DNA of 64,000 nucleotides. Origin: Streptomyces sp. A 4/2 (GTDB lineage: Bacteria; Actinomycetota; Actinomycetes; Streptomycetales; Streptomycetaceae). This document shows positions 56,817 to 64,000 of the stretch, piece by piece (positions within the stretch are counted from its first letter, which is position 1; every line of letters begins with the position of its first letter). The DNA is taken from assembly GCF_940670765.1 (NCBI RefSeq), contig NZ_CALNVW010000003.1, positions 62,001-126,000 on the forward strand, given 5' to 3'. Both the position numbers and the translations under genes were made by a program. Below the pieces are notes generated by a model that saw only the letters and a program-made list of their open reading frames with translations, was not told the DNA's origin and did no database searches.

Positions 56817-58007
56817 GTGACGATCACGTACCGCTGCCCGGTGGACTCCACGACCTCCCCCGTCGACACGGCGCCGTGGTGCTGCCCGCGGTGCCGCGGC
56901 CCCTGGGACCTGGATTTCACACCCGGCGCCGTCCCTCTCAACTCCCTGGCCGCACGGGTCAATTCGCTGTGGCGGTACGCGGAGGCGCTGCCGCTGGCCG
57001 GCCCCGCGGCGGTCACTCTCGGCGAGGGGCGCACCCCGCTCGTGCCCCTCACCGGCACCGTCTCCGCGAAGCTCGACTTCCTGATGCCCACCCTCTCCTT
57101 CAAGGACCGGGGCGCGGTGATGCTCGCGGAACTGGCCCGGAGGCTCGCCCCCGGACGGGTCGTCGCCGACAGCAGCGGCAACGCGGGGACGGCGGTCGCG
57201 GCGTACTGCGCACGCGCCGGGCTGCCGTGCACGGTGTACGTGCCCGAGGGCACGTCGGCGAAGAAGGCCGAGCAGATCCGGGCGCACGGAGCGGAGTTGC
57301 GACGGGTCCCGGGCGACCGCGACGCGACAGCCTCGGCGGCCCGCGCAGCCGCCGACGTCCCCGGCACGTTCTACGCGTCGCACGTCTTCAACCCGTACTT
57401 CCTGCACGGCACGAAGACCTATGTGTACGAACTCTGGGAGGAGTGGGGCGGCCGGCTCCCCGACGTGATCGTGCTTCCCGTCGGCAACGGCACCCTGCTG
57501 CTCGGCGCCGCGCTGGCCGTCGACGAGTTGTCCGCGCACGGGCTGATCACCGAGCGCCCGGCGCTGTACGCGGTCCAGGCCGAGGCGGTCTCCCCGCTGG
57601 CCACGGCATTCCGGGCAGGCGCCGACGACTTGGTGGACGCGGATCATTTGGCGGGCGCGGATCACCCAACGGGCGCGGATCATCTGGCGGGCGCGGACGG
57701 CCCGGCGGGCGCGGACCGTCCGGCGGCCACCACCCTGGCCGAGGGGATCGCCATCCCCCGCCCCCCGCGCGCCCGGCAGATCCTGGCCGCCGTACGGAAG
57801 TCCGGCGGCACGTTCCTGACGGTCACCGAGGACCAGATCAGGTCCGCCCAGCGCGACCTGGCGGCCCGGGGGCTGTACGTCGAGTCGACGGGGGTGGCCT
57901 GCTGGGCCGCCGTCGCGGCGGGCGGAGTCACCGGAGGGCGGTCCGTGGTGGTGCCGCTGTGCGGGGCCGGTGCCAAGACGGGGATGGCCCCGGCCCCGCA
58001 GATGTGA
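56817..58007 (+). CDS. Threonine-synthase-like PLP-dependent enzyme
   Basis: A 396-residue fold-type II PLP enzyme. The N-terminus has a zinc-ribbon-like cysteine set (Cys7, Cys22/23, Cys26), as in threonine synthases. The PLP lysine is Lys96 in LSFKDRGAV, the phosphate-binding loop SSGNAG is at 119-124 and GNGTLLLG lies further on. Related proteins are annotated threonine synthase or diaminopropionate ammonia-lyase-like; the exact reaction is unknown. Residues 274-303 are a six-residue repeat (GADHLA-like, five copies) inserted before AEGIAIPRPPRA. GTG at 56817 has no clear ribosome-binding site. Confidence 0.82.
   Translation: MTITYRCPVDSTTSPVDTAPWCCPRCRGPWDLDFTPGAVPLNSLAARVNSLWRYAEALPLAGPAAVTLGEGRTPLVPLTGTVSAKLDFLMPTLSFKDRGAVMLAELARRLAPGRVVADSSGNAGTAVAAYCARAGLPCTVYVPEGTSAKKAEQIRAHGAELRRVPGDRDATASAARAAADVPGTFYASHVFNPYFLHGTKTYVYELWEEWGGRLPDVIVLPVGNGTLLLGAALAVDELSAHGLITERPALYAVQAEAVSPLATAFRAGADDLVDADHLAGADHPTGADHLAGADGPAGADRPAATTLAEGIAIPRPPRARQILAAVRKSGGTFLTVTEDQIRSAQRDLAARGLYVESTGVACWAAVAAGGVTGGRSVVVPLCGAGAKTGMAPAPQM
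57636..57725 (+). repeat. Five 18-bp tandem repeats inside the PLP-enzyme gene
   Basis: Units of 18 bases, consensus GGCGCGGATCATCTGGCG, encode DADHLA-GADHPT-GADHLA-GADGPA-GADRPA. The frame is kept, so copy number can vary without loss of the protein. Confidence 0.88.
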
Positions 58008-58044
58008 CGTCAGGACCGGCCCACGCCAATCACTGCGCCAGGGC

Positions 58045-58596
58045 TCAGCCGAGCAGCTCGATGATCGCGGCGGCGGTGTCCGACTCGCCGAGACGCGGGA
58101 AGACCCGCTCCACGGAGTTGCGGTGCATCTCCGCGTCCATGTCGGTGATGGCGTCGGTGGCGATGGTCACGTGGTACCCGTGCTCGTACGCCGACCGGGC
58201 CGTCGACTCGACGCCGATGGCCGTGGCCACCCCGCCCAGGACGACCTGGGTGACGCCGCGGCGGCGCAGCTGCATGTCGAGGTCGGTGCCGTGGAAGGCG
58301 CCCCACGTCTGCTTGGTGACGACGATGTCGCTGTCCTGCCGGCCCAGCTCGGGAACCAGCTCGGCCCAGTCCGCGGGGGGCGTGCCCCGGCCGCCCGGCG
58401 TCTCGTTGCGGCCGGGGGCGCCACCCGTGACCCGTACGAGAACGACCGGCAGGTCGTGCGCACGGAACGCGGTGGCCAGTTCGGCGGCGTGGGCGACGAC
58501 CTCGTCGATCGGGTGCGCGGTCGGCAGGCCGACGATGCCCTTCTGGAGATCGACGAGGATCAGCGCGGTCTTCGCGTCGAGGGTGGTGGCAGTCAT
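58045..58596 (-). CDS. Isochorismatase-family hydrolase lacking the usual catalytic cysteine
   Basis: A 183-residue cysteine-hydrolase-fold protein. Asp16 (LVDLQ) and Lys95 (VTKQTWGAF) of the triad are present, but the position of the nucleophilic cysteine holds glycine (Gly128, GVATAIGVESTAR). In PhzD/EntB-type isochorismatases glycine also occurs there and hydrolysis works without a nucleophile. The protein may thus act on vinyl ethers or another substrate, or be a diverged amidase. The ATG overlaps the MFS stop codon (ATGA); third gene of the MarR-MFS operon. Confidence 0.85.
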   Translation of the reverse strand: MTATTLDAKTALILVDLQKGIVGLPTAHPIDEVVAHAAELATAFRAHDLPVVLVRVTGGAPGRNETPGGRGTPPADWAELVPELGRQDSDIVVTKQTWGAFHGTDLDMQLRRRGVTQVVLGGVATAIGVESTARSAYEHGYHVTIATDAITDMDAEMHRNSVERVFPRLGESDTAAAIIELLG

Positions 58597-60038
58597 GACG
58601 AAGCTCTCTTTCGGTTACGGGCATGCAGTGCCCGGTCTGAGACGGTCAGTGCGACGAGCACCAGACCGAGGACAACGGAGACGGCGGCCATCAGATGCAG
58701 CCCGCCGTCACTGGCCCGCTGCCCGTAGGCGAGGGCGATGAGGCTGGAGGCCGTGATGGCTCCCAGGTACTGGGCGGTCCGCTGGAGTCCGGCGGCGGAC
58801 CCGACGGCGTCGGCGGGCGCGTGCTCGTACACGGCGGCCTGGTTGCTGGTGCCGATGAGCCCCTGCGGGATGCCGAAGCAGGCCCCGGTGAGGAGCAGTA
58901 CGGCGATCGGCGTCGCGCCGGAGGCGACGACGAGGAGCGCGCTGCCCGCGGTGACGAGGACGGCCGCCACGGTGAGGGGCGCACGGATCCCCTTCGTACG
59001 GGCTCCGAGCAGCGAACACACCAGCGCGGTCACCGACATGGGCAGCATCAGCAGGCCGGTGTGCAGGGAGGAGAGGCCGCGGCCCTCCTCCAGCCACTGG
59101 GTGAAGCCGTACATCACGCAGTAGATGACGAGATAGCTCAGACCGTGCCGCAGGTACGTACGGGCGAGTGCGTGGTTGCGGCCGAGCATCCGCAGGTCGA
59201 TGAAGGGGTGCGGGCAGCGCAGTTGCCACCGGGTGAGGGCGGCGGAGAGGACGAGGGCGAGAACCGGCAGCCACCAGACCGGGTGGGCCAGATCGAGCAG
59301 GAAGAAGACCAGCGCGGTGAGCGCGCCGGTGAAGAGCACGATGCCGAGCACGTCGAGCCCGGCCGGTTCGCGGTCCGTACCCGCCTCCACTGCGCTGTCC
59401 TCGGGGATCCACCGGAGGGCGCAGACGAAGGCGATGAGGGCGAGCGGCACATTGACGGCGAAGATGCCGCGCCAGCCGCAGGTCGCGACGAGCAGCCCGC
59501 CGAGGGTGGGCCCGACGGCGGCGCTGCCGAGCGCGGCGAAGGACAGCCGGCCGAGGACGGTACGCGGGGTGGGCCGGCCGAGCCTGCGCGACTCGGCACG
59601 CAGTACGGCCATGGCAGCGGGGTACGCGGCCGACGTACCGATACCGAGCAGCAGCCGGGAGGCGATCAGCCAGCCGAAACCGGGGGCCAGGACGCCGACG
59701 AGCCCGGACGCCAGGACGACCACGAGCCCGGCGAGGAAGACCCGGCGCGGCCCGACGGAGTCGGCGAGCCTGCCGAGCACCGGCTGGGCGACCGCGCTGG
59801 CGAGGTAGAGCACCGACACCAGCCACACGGTGCTGGACGCGCCGATGCCGAAGTCGTGGCCGATCGCCACCAGTCCGGTGGAGATCATGGTGGTGTTGAG
59901 CGGGTTGAGCAGCGAGCCGAGGAGGAGCGGCGCGGTGAGCCGGGCGCCGAAACCGGTGCTGGTCCCGGACACAGCCGTGCCGGTCCGGGTTGCCGCTTCT
60001 GCCGCTGGGACCGTCACCGCCTTCGGCTCCGTCCTCAC
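58593..60038 (-). CDS. MFS drug exporter (DHA2-like)
   Basis: A 481-residue permease with about 12-14 transmembrane segments. The loop motif GRLADSVGPRRVFLAG and the motif C-like RLLLGIGTSAAYPAAMAVLRAE are visible. GTG at 60038 overlaps the MarR stop codon (GTGA). The combination with a MarR repressor and a hydrolase suggests a drug- or phenolic-inducible efflux and degradation unit. Confidence 0.9.
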   Translation of the reverse strand: MRTEPKAVTVPAAEAATRTGTAVSGTSTGFGARLTAPLLLGSLLNPLNTTMISTGLVAIGHDFGIGASSTVWLVSVLYLASAVAQPVLGRLADSVGPRRVFLAGLVVVLASGLVGVLAPGFGWLIASRLLLGIGTSAAYPAAMAVLRAESRRLGRPTPRTVLGRLSFAALGSAAVGPTLGGLLVATCGWRGIFAVNVPLALIAFVCALRWIPEDSAVEAGTDREPAGLDVLGIVLFTGALTALVFFLLDLAHPVWWLPVLALVLSAALTRWQLRCPHPFIDLRMLGRNHALARTYLRHGLSYLVIYCVMYGFTQWLEEGRGLSSLHTGLLMLPMSVTALVCSLLGARTKGIRAPLTVAAVLVTAGSALLVVASGATPIAVLLLTGACFGIPQGLIGTSNQAAVYEHAPADAVGSAAGLQRTAQYLGAITASSLIALAYGQRASDGGLHLMAAVSVVLGLVLVALTVSDRALHARNRKRASS

Positions 60039-60478
60039 CGTTGTGCCAACCGTTCGAGGAGCGCGGCGGCCTCGACGAGCGTGCGCCGCTCCGCCCCGTC
60101 GAGTTCCTCGCCGATGGCACGGGCCAGCCAGCCCTGCTTGTCGGCCCGTACAGCCGCGAGCGTACGGCGGCCGAGGTCGGTGACCGACATGACGGACTGC
60201 CGCCCGTCGGTCGGATCGGGGGCGCGCGCCACGAACCCCCGCTGCTCCAGCGCGCCGACGGTCAGCCGCATGGACTGCGGCCGGACCAGCTCGATGCGGG
60301 CCAGGGCGGCGGTGGTCGTCGGTCCCTCCCTCTCCAACAGGGCGAGCGCGGACCGCTGCGAGTGCGTGAGTTCGAGGCCGGGAGACGCCTGCCTGAGCCG
60401 CCGTGCCACCCGCCCGAGAACGGCCGCCAGCTCTGCGGCGATCTGTTCGGATCCGGGTTCGGCGGGGTTGGCGACCAT
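60035..60478 (-). CDS. MarR-family transcriptional repressor
   Basis: A 147-residue winged-helix regulator: LTHSQRSALALLEREGPTTTAALARIELVRPQSMRLTVGALEQRGFVARAPDPTDGRQSVMSVTDLGRRTL. The wing DPTDGRQS is typical. First gene of the operon. The ATG at 60478 has no ribosome-binding site, and the promoter (TTGCAA at 60510-60515, TACCGT as complement of 60486-60491, 18-base spacer) would start transcription at or within a base of the ATG. The mRNA is therefore probably leaderless. Confidence 0.9.
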   Translation of the reverse strand: MVANPAEPGSEQIAAELAAVLGRVARRLRQASPGLELTHSQRSALALLEREGPTTTAALARIELVRPQSMRLTVGALEQRGFVARAPDPTDGRQSVMSVTDLGRRTLAAVRADKQGWLARAIGEELDGAERRTLVEAAALLERLAQR

Positions 60479-60485
60479 GGCGGTC

Positions 60486-60528
60486 ACGGTACGAGATGGA
60501 CAGGAAGCCTTGCAAGTTGCCCTGTCCA
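60486..60528 (-). promoter_or_regulatory. MarR-operon promoter within a nested dyad
   Basis: TGGACAGG (60497-60504) and CCTGTCCA (60521-60528) are perfect inverted arms. Exactly at their centre lies the palindrome CTTGCAAG (60509-60516). The -35 TTGCAA is the core of that palindrome and the spacer is covered by one outer arm, so a bound MarR dimer would block RNA polymerase. Confidence 0.65.
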
Positions 60529-60670
60529 CCTTCTTCGCGGGCACACGCGGGCACACGCAACCCGGCGAACACCTGGACGCGCGACGGGGAAATTTGGCAC
60601 GGTAGGCCCACCGGTCCACTAATCGAACGTGTGACCGATAGGAAGATCGACAGGAATCCGGGGCCCCGTC

Positions 60671-61603
60671 ATGCCGTCCACCATGCCGTCCACCAGCCTC
60701 ACGCCGGAAGTCGCAGAGTTCTACACCGCACAGAGCGTCTTCTCCGACCCCGGGGCACTGACCCCGCGCTATGCGGCCCTGCCCACCGACCCGGCCGAAC
60801 TCGCCCGCACAGCACGGGACTTGGTGATCCACCGCCTGGAGGGTGAGGCCTTCGGCCACACCATCCCCGAGGACCGTCTGCACCACGACGCCGAGACGCG
60901 CTACACGGACGACATCCTGCGGATCATCACCGACCGGAACGACGCACCGCTGACCGAACCGAGGGCGCCCGCGGACCGCTTCGTCGGGGTCTGCCGCGAC
61001 ATCGCCCTGCTGCACTGCTCGTTCCTGCGCCACGCGGGCGTACCCGCCCGGCTGCGGTCCGGCTTCGCCGACTACTTCGGCACGGACGGCTTCCACGACG
61101 ACCATGTGGTCACCGAGTACTGGGACGCCCGGCGCGGCTGGCTGCTCGCGGACGCGGAACTGACCGATCCCACGATCGCGGCGCGGTACGCGGCCCCGTT
61201 CGACACCATGGACGTGCCGCGCGACCGCTTCCTGGTCGCGGGCGCCGCATGGCGGGCCATCCGGGCGGGCGAGGCGGACCCGAAGACCTTCGGGCTCCGG
61301 ATCCCGGACGCCTCACTGATCGGCCTGTGGTTCGTGGCGGGCAACGTACGGCTGGACCTCGCCGCGCTCAACCGGACCGAAACCCTGCTCTGGGACGTCT
61401 GGGGAGCGGGCGCGGACGACGACGCCGGGATGACGGACGCGCTCCACGCCCTGTACGACGAGGCGTCGGAGGTGACGGGCGACGAAGTCCGGTTCGCCGC
61501 GGCACGACGGCTGTTCCTGGAGAACGAGGGGCTGCGGACGCCGAGGACCGTACGGTGCCTGGCGGCGTTCGACGGGCCGCACGACGTGACGCTGCGGGGG
61601 TGA
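60671..61603 (+). CDS. Transglutaminase-like cysteine-protein (protein of unknown substrate)
   Basis: A 310-residue soluble protein with a transglutaminase/protease-like core. The Cys-His-Asp triad is visible as Cys108 (GVCRDIALLHCSFLRHAGVPARLRSGF), His145 (DDHVVTEYWD) and Asp161 (WLLADAEL). No signal peptide. Relatives are annotated transglutaminase domain-containing protein with no proven reaction. The start ATG at 60671 is followed by an identical 12-base segment at 60683 (MPSTMPSTS), so either ATG may be used. It diverges from the MarR operon, 192 bases away. Confidence 0.8.
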   Translation: MPSTMPSTSLTPEVAEFYTAQSVFSDPGALTPRYAALPTDPAELARTARDLVIHRLEGEAFGHTIPEDRLHHDAETRYTDDILRIITDRNDAPLTEPRAPADRFVGVCRDIALLHCSFLRHAGVPARLRSGFADYFGTDGFHDDHVVTEYWDARRGWLLADAELTDPTIAARYAAPFDTMDVPRDRFLVAGAAWRAIRAGEADPKTFGLRIPDASLIGLWFVAGNVRLDLAALNRTETLLWDVWGAGADDDAGMTDALHALYDEASEVTGDEVRFAAARRLFLENEGLRTPRTVRCLAAFDGPHDVTLRG

Positions 61604-61647
61604 GACGGAGGCGGGCGACCGGGGCATGGGACCACCGAGGCCACCGG

Positions 61648-61678
61648 GCTACTGAGCTACTGAGCTACTGAGCTACTG
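61648..61678. repeat. 9-bp tandem repeat GCTACTGAG
   Basis: GCTACTGAG is repeated three times plus a partial fourth copy just after the transglutaminase-like gene. A second pair of direct repeats, GCGCCCTACCGCCGC, occurs at about 61768 and 61798 near the end of the next gene. No function is suggested. Confidence 0.75.
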
Positions 61679-61802
61679 TCCCACCGGTTCCGCTCGGCGG
61701 CCTTCCGGTAACTACCGGGCAAGTGGCTCACGTCGCACGACAGTTGCCACCTCACCCCGACCCGTCGCGCCCTACCGCCGCGCCCCTCCCGCCTGACGCG
61801 CC

Positions 61803-62582
61803 CTACCGCCGCACCCCGCCCGTCCGACCTGCCGGCGCGTACTGATCACCGGTCACCGTGACCTGCTGCCCGCCGCCCGTGACGGTCGAGGTCGAACTCA
61901 GACAGCTGCCCGAAGCGGGATCGGTCACCGTGGGCAGGCCGCCCGTGTAGTCGGTGCCGCCCTCGGTCCCGACAGGAGCGCCGTAGACCACGGTGACCTG
62001 CTGCGTGCATCCGGCGGTGAGGTACGGCTCGACGAAGCCCTGGTCCGCGGGCTTGAAGCGACCCGATGCGATGGGGAGCCGAAAGCTGCCGATGTGCGCC
62101 ACGTGCGCGCCCGTCGCGGTGTTCACCACGTCACCGGTCATCAGCTGGGTCGTGCCGTCGTCACTCGCCCGTTCCAGCTGAAGGCCGTACATCGTCCCCT
62201 TGGTGTAGGCGAAACGCACGGCGCAGCTGACCCCGGCCCCGCCGTCGGCGCCGTACGTGCAGTTGCTGTCCGTGGTGGTGGCGTCGGCGTTGAACGAGCT
62301 GAACACCGCTTGCAGGTTGGGCTTCCCATCGGCACCGGCGGGCTTCGGCTGGAAGCCCGCGTACGGCCGGGTCCCGCTCTCCAGGGTGGTGTAGTACGCG
62401 AAGTAGATCCCCGACGCGTCGGGCGCGGCATCGAACGCCATCGGAAGCGTCAGCCGGGTCACGGGCCCGGGAGCACCTGTCGACCACCGGGCGATGGGCG
62501 TCGACGCCCAGCTCTGCCCCGCGGCCCCCAACGTGATCAGAACGGCGGCACCTGCGGCCGTGGCCAGGCGAAGAAGCTTCAT
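61803..62582 (-). CDS. Secreted protein of unknown function
   Basis: A 259-residue protein with a Sec signal peptide (MKLLRLATAAGAAVLITLGAAGQSWAS, cleavage near Ala26 or Ser27). Four cysteines in the mature part could form two disulfides. Segments such as GIYFAYYTTLESGTRPYAGFQPKP and CAVRFAYTKGTMYGLQLER resemble the DUF3472 type of beta-rich secreted proteins, but I am not sure. GAGGAG lies 6 bases before the ATG, and a likely promoter is seen at 62642-62671. Confidence 0.75.
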   Translation of the reverse strand: MKLLRLATAAGAAVLITLGAAGQSWASTPIARWSTGAPGPVTRLTLPMAFDAAPDASGIYFAYYTTLESGTRPYAGFQPKPAGADGKPNLQAVFSSFNADATTTDSNCTYGADGGAGVSCAVRFAYTKGTMYGLQLERASDDGTTQLMTGDVVNTATGAHVAHIGSFRLPIASGRFKPADQGFVEPYLTAGCTQQVTVVYGAPVGTEGGTDYTGGLPTVTDPASGSCLSSTSTVTGGGQQVTVTGDQYAPAGRTGGVRR

Positions 62583-62641
62583 GGTCTCTCCTCTGTCGCG
62601 CGTGATCGTTCACCGTCGCTCTGACACCGACGAGTGCGCAC

Positions 62642-62671
62642 AAAGTAGTAAGCGTTTTCTCTCGCCGTCAA
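62642..62671 (-). promoter_or_regulatory. Probable promoter of the secreted protein gene
   Basis: On the minus strand TTGACG (complement of 62666-62671) and TACTTT (complement of 62642-62647) are separated by 18 bases in an AT-richer context (GAGAAAACGCTTAC). About 55 bases before the ribosome-binding site. Confidence 0.5.
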
Positions 62672-62933
62672 TAGACCGGCGAAGGTCTCCACTCGCGCAC
62701 CGCGCACTCAACAGGCCTATACATGCAGCTAGTTGAGCAATTCATCCGGATTTGCCGTCGGCCGACCCCAGCCGGAAGCCCGGCGTCCAGCACGTCGCAG
62801 CGCGGGACGATGCACTCATGACGGAACGCGCTTACCACCCAACTTCCGGTGAGGCACGGGCCAAGCTACTCACGATCCCCGCGAGGGCCGAACCGGCGCC
62901 CCGCATAGCGCGAGCGCCCTGGAAGGGCCGCTT
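62672..62933. other. Gene-free stretch
   Basis: No credible gene; the plus-strand frame here is a shadow of the metalloprotease gene on the other strand. Local AT-richness (TATACATGCAGCTAGTTGAGCAATTCATCC, about 62718-62747) is notable but no signal can be assigned, and no terminator is evident. Confidence 0.4.
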
Positions 62934-64000
62934 TCAGGTCACTCCCGCAGCCCTGCGTGACGGGCGGTTGCGCCACCGGGTCACCACCCACAGGACGTTG
63001 ATTCCGCCCAGGGTGATCAGTACTGCCGCCGAGTCGGCCTCGCGCGCAAGGCCGTGCTCCGGCCCCAGGCCCCGTGCCGCGCGGACCAGCAAGGTGACGT
63101 CGACAGGAAGGGTGACGGCGGCCATGAACGTCAGGCAGGCCACCGTGCCGACCACGAGGACGACGCTGTAGAGGCGAACGGCCCGGCGCTCGTGCGGGGG
63201 CAATCGCGTGCTCGGGTCGTCCGCCCCGGTGGTCCTCCCCGGACGCAGCGATCGCAGCGCCCGCCGGGACAGGTACCGGGCGTAGGCGAGACCGTCGCCG
63301 TACAGGTTCCGGCAGCCGGTGAGATCCTGGAGCACGAAGTACAGATCCGTACGGGTGAACACCATGAGCTGGAAGGGCAGCGGCATCAGGGCCAGCAGCA
63401 GGGCTGCAGACAGCAACCGGTGGGCCGTTGGACCGGTGTCTGCCAGGGCGAGGATCAGGACCAGGGACGATGCGACGCACAGGTTGAGGGCGATACCGGC
63501 CAGGTAGGCCGTCAGCCGGTGGCGGCGGGGCGCGAGCTCGATGCCGCTGATGTCGGTCTGCATGACGAGGAACTGCAGCCGGGTGCCCAGCCGCATCCTC
63601 CCCGGCACGCCGGCGGCGCGGGCGGTGACGAGGTGCGCCAGCTCGTGGGCCAGCACCAGCGCCCACCCGGCTGCCGCTCCGGTGAACAGGACCAGGCTGC
63701 CGTGCGGACTCCACAGCAGGTCGCGGTAGCCGGGCCGCAAGCCGGGGCGGCAGATCAGGGCAGTGACGGCAGCCACCAGCAGTGCTCCGACGCATACGGG
63801 AAGCGCCGGGTGCAGGGCGAACCGGGCGTGGGGCGGGCGGAGTCGTGGCAGGGACGCGCGTGGCGGTTCGATGTCCGGAATCGGGCAGTCCCCGATCCGT
63901 GCCACGAACCCCAGGGCGGCCAGATCCCTGACGAAATCCGTGATCTCGACCTCTTCACCGGTCTCCTCACGCAGCATCGCCGCCGTGCGGGCCACGCTCA
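62934..64000 (-). CDS. PqqD-like / M50-type membrane zinc metalloprotease (5' part beyond the window)
   Basis: At least 355 residues are visible; the frame is open to the window edge. The first ~35 (TAAMLREETGEEVEITDFVRDLAALGFVARI) look like the end of a PqqD-type peptide-recognition domain, so the true start is probably upstream. A membrane domain of five or six helices follows. The HExxH zinc motif HELAH is at about 63633-63647 (VLAHELAHLVTARAAG). NLCVA and the later DLYFVLQDLTGCRNLYGDG are typical of putative peptide zinc metalloproteases associated with modified-peptide (RiPP) pathways. What it processes depends on genes outside the window. Confidence 0.72.
   Translation of the reverse strand, partial: SVARTAAMLREETGEEVEITDFVRDLAALGFVARIGDCPIPDIEPPRASLPRLRPPHARFALHPALPVCVGALLVAAVTALICRPGLRPGYRDLLWSPHGSLVLFTGAAAGWALVLAHELAHLVTARAAGVPGRMRLGTRLQFLVMQTDISGIELAPRRHRLTAYLAGIALNLCVASSLVLILALADTGPTAHRLLSAALLLALMPLPFQLMVFTRTDLYFVLQDLTGCRNLYGDGLAYARYLSRRALRSLRPGRTTGADDPSTRLPPHERRAVRLYSVVLVVGTVACLTFMAAVTLPVDVTLLVRAARGLGPEHGLAREADSAAVLITLGGINVLWVVTRWRNRPSRRAAGVT

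Noticed and set aside
62752..63171. Plus-strand 139-codon frame near the right end
   Set aside because: Overlaps the metalloprotease gene; no ribosome-binding site and no domain.

Overview
The window is high-GC actinobacterial DNA, almost certainly from a Streptomyces chromosome. The evidence is the extreme third-position GC bias, the many GTG starts, a mycothiol gene (mshB), a seven-iron ferredoxin, a SpoIIE-type phosphatase with PAS/GAF sensors, RsbW-like ATPases, and three adjacent oligopeptide ABC transporters of the kind to which the developmental bldK locus belongs. I saw no tRNA or rRNA gene, no CRISPR array, no transposase and no phage gene. Species cannot be named from the sequence alone.

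Layout. 1-13.3 kb is a conserved housekeeping stretch: the possible tail of an upstream gene, a small secreted protein, dapC-type aminotransferase, fdxA, a GNAT enzyme, a SirB1/transglutaminase-like protein, a divergent AraC/DUF2000 pair, a four-gene ABC-exporter plus two-component operon, a membrane-anchored peptidoglycan-binding protein, a DUF6113 membrane protein and mshB. 13.5-15.7 kb is a secondary S9 peptidase. 15.7-34.9 kb holds three complete five-gene oligopeptide permease operons: cluster 1 (minus strand), cluster 2 (plus strand, order permease-SBP-permease-ATPase-ATPase as described for bldK) and cluster 3 (minus strand). A divergent GNAT-like gene lies between clusters 2 and 3. All three have a hairpin just after the solute-binding-protein gene, and clusters 1 and 3 share almost identical DNA blocks. 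35.3-39.7 kb holds typA (BipA) and a large orphan peptide-binding lipoprotein.

40-48.5 kb is a carbohydrate region: a LacI repressor, an MFS exporter behind a possible leader peptide, a CE7-type esterase, and an SBP-permease-permease-GH1 beta-glucosidase operon. The repressor promoter and the sugar-operon promoter carry the same palindrome (TGWATGCGCTTWCA), which links them into one probable regulon. 48.6-55.6 kb holds a GH18-like membrane protein, a coiled-coil membrane protein lacking the TPM domain I expect, a multidomain SpoIIE phosphatase, an RsbW-like ATPase, a Nudix hydrolase and a 59-residue SPOR-like protein. 55.9-60.5 kb holds a GntR/UTRA regulator, a threonine-synthase-like PLP enzyme with an in-frame minisatellite, and a tightly coupled MarR-MFS-isochorismatase operon whose promoter lies inside a nested dyad. 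The window ends with a transglutaminase-like protein, a secreted protein of unknown function and the 3' part of a PqqD/M50-type zinc metalloprotease cut by the window edge.

Coordinates of starts were chosen by hand from ribosome-binding sites and overlaps. Family assignments rest on motifs read by eye, and no database search was possible.
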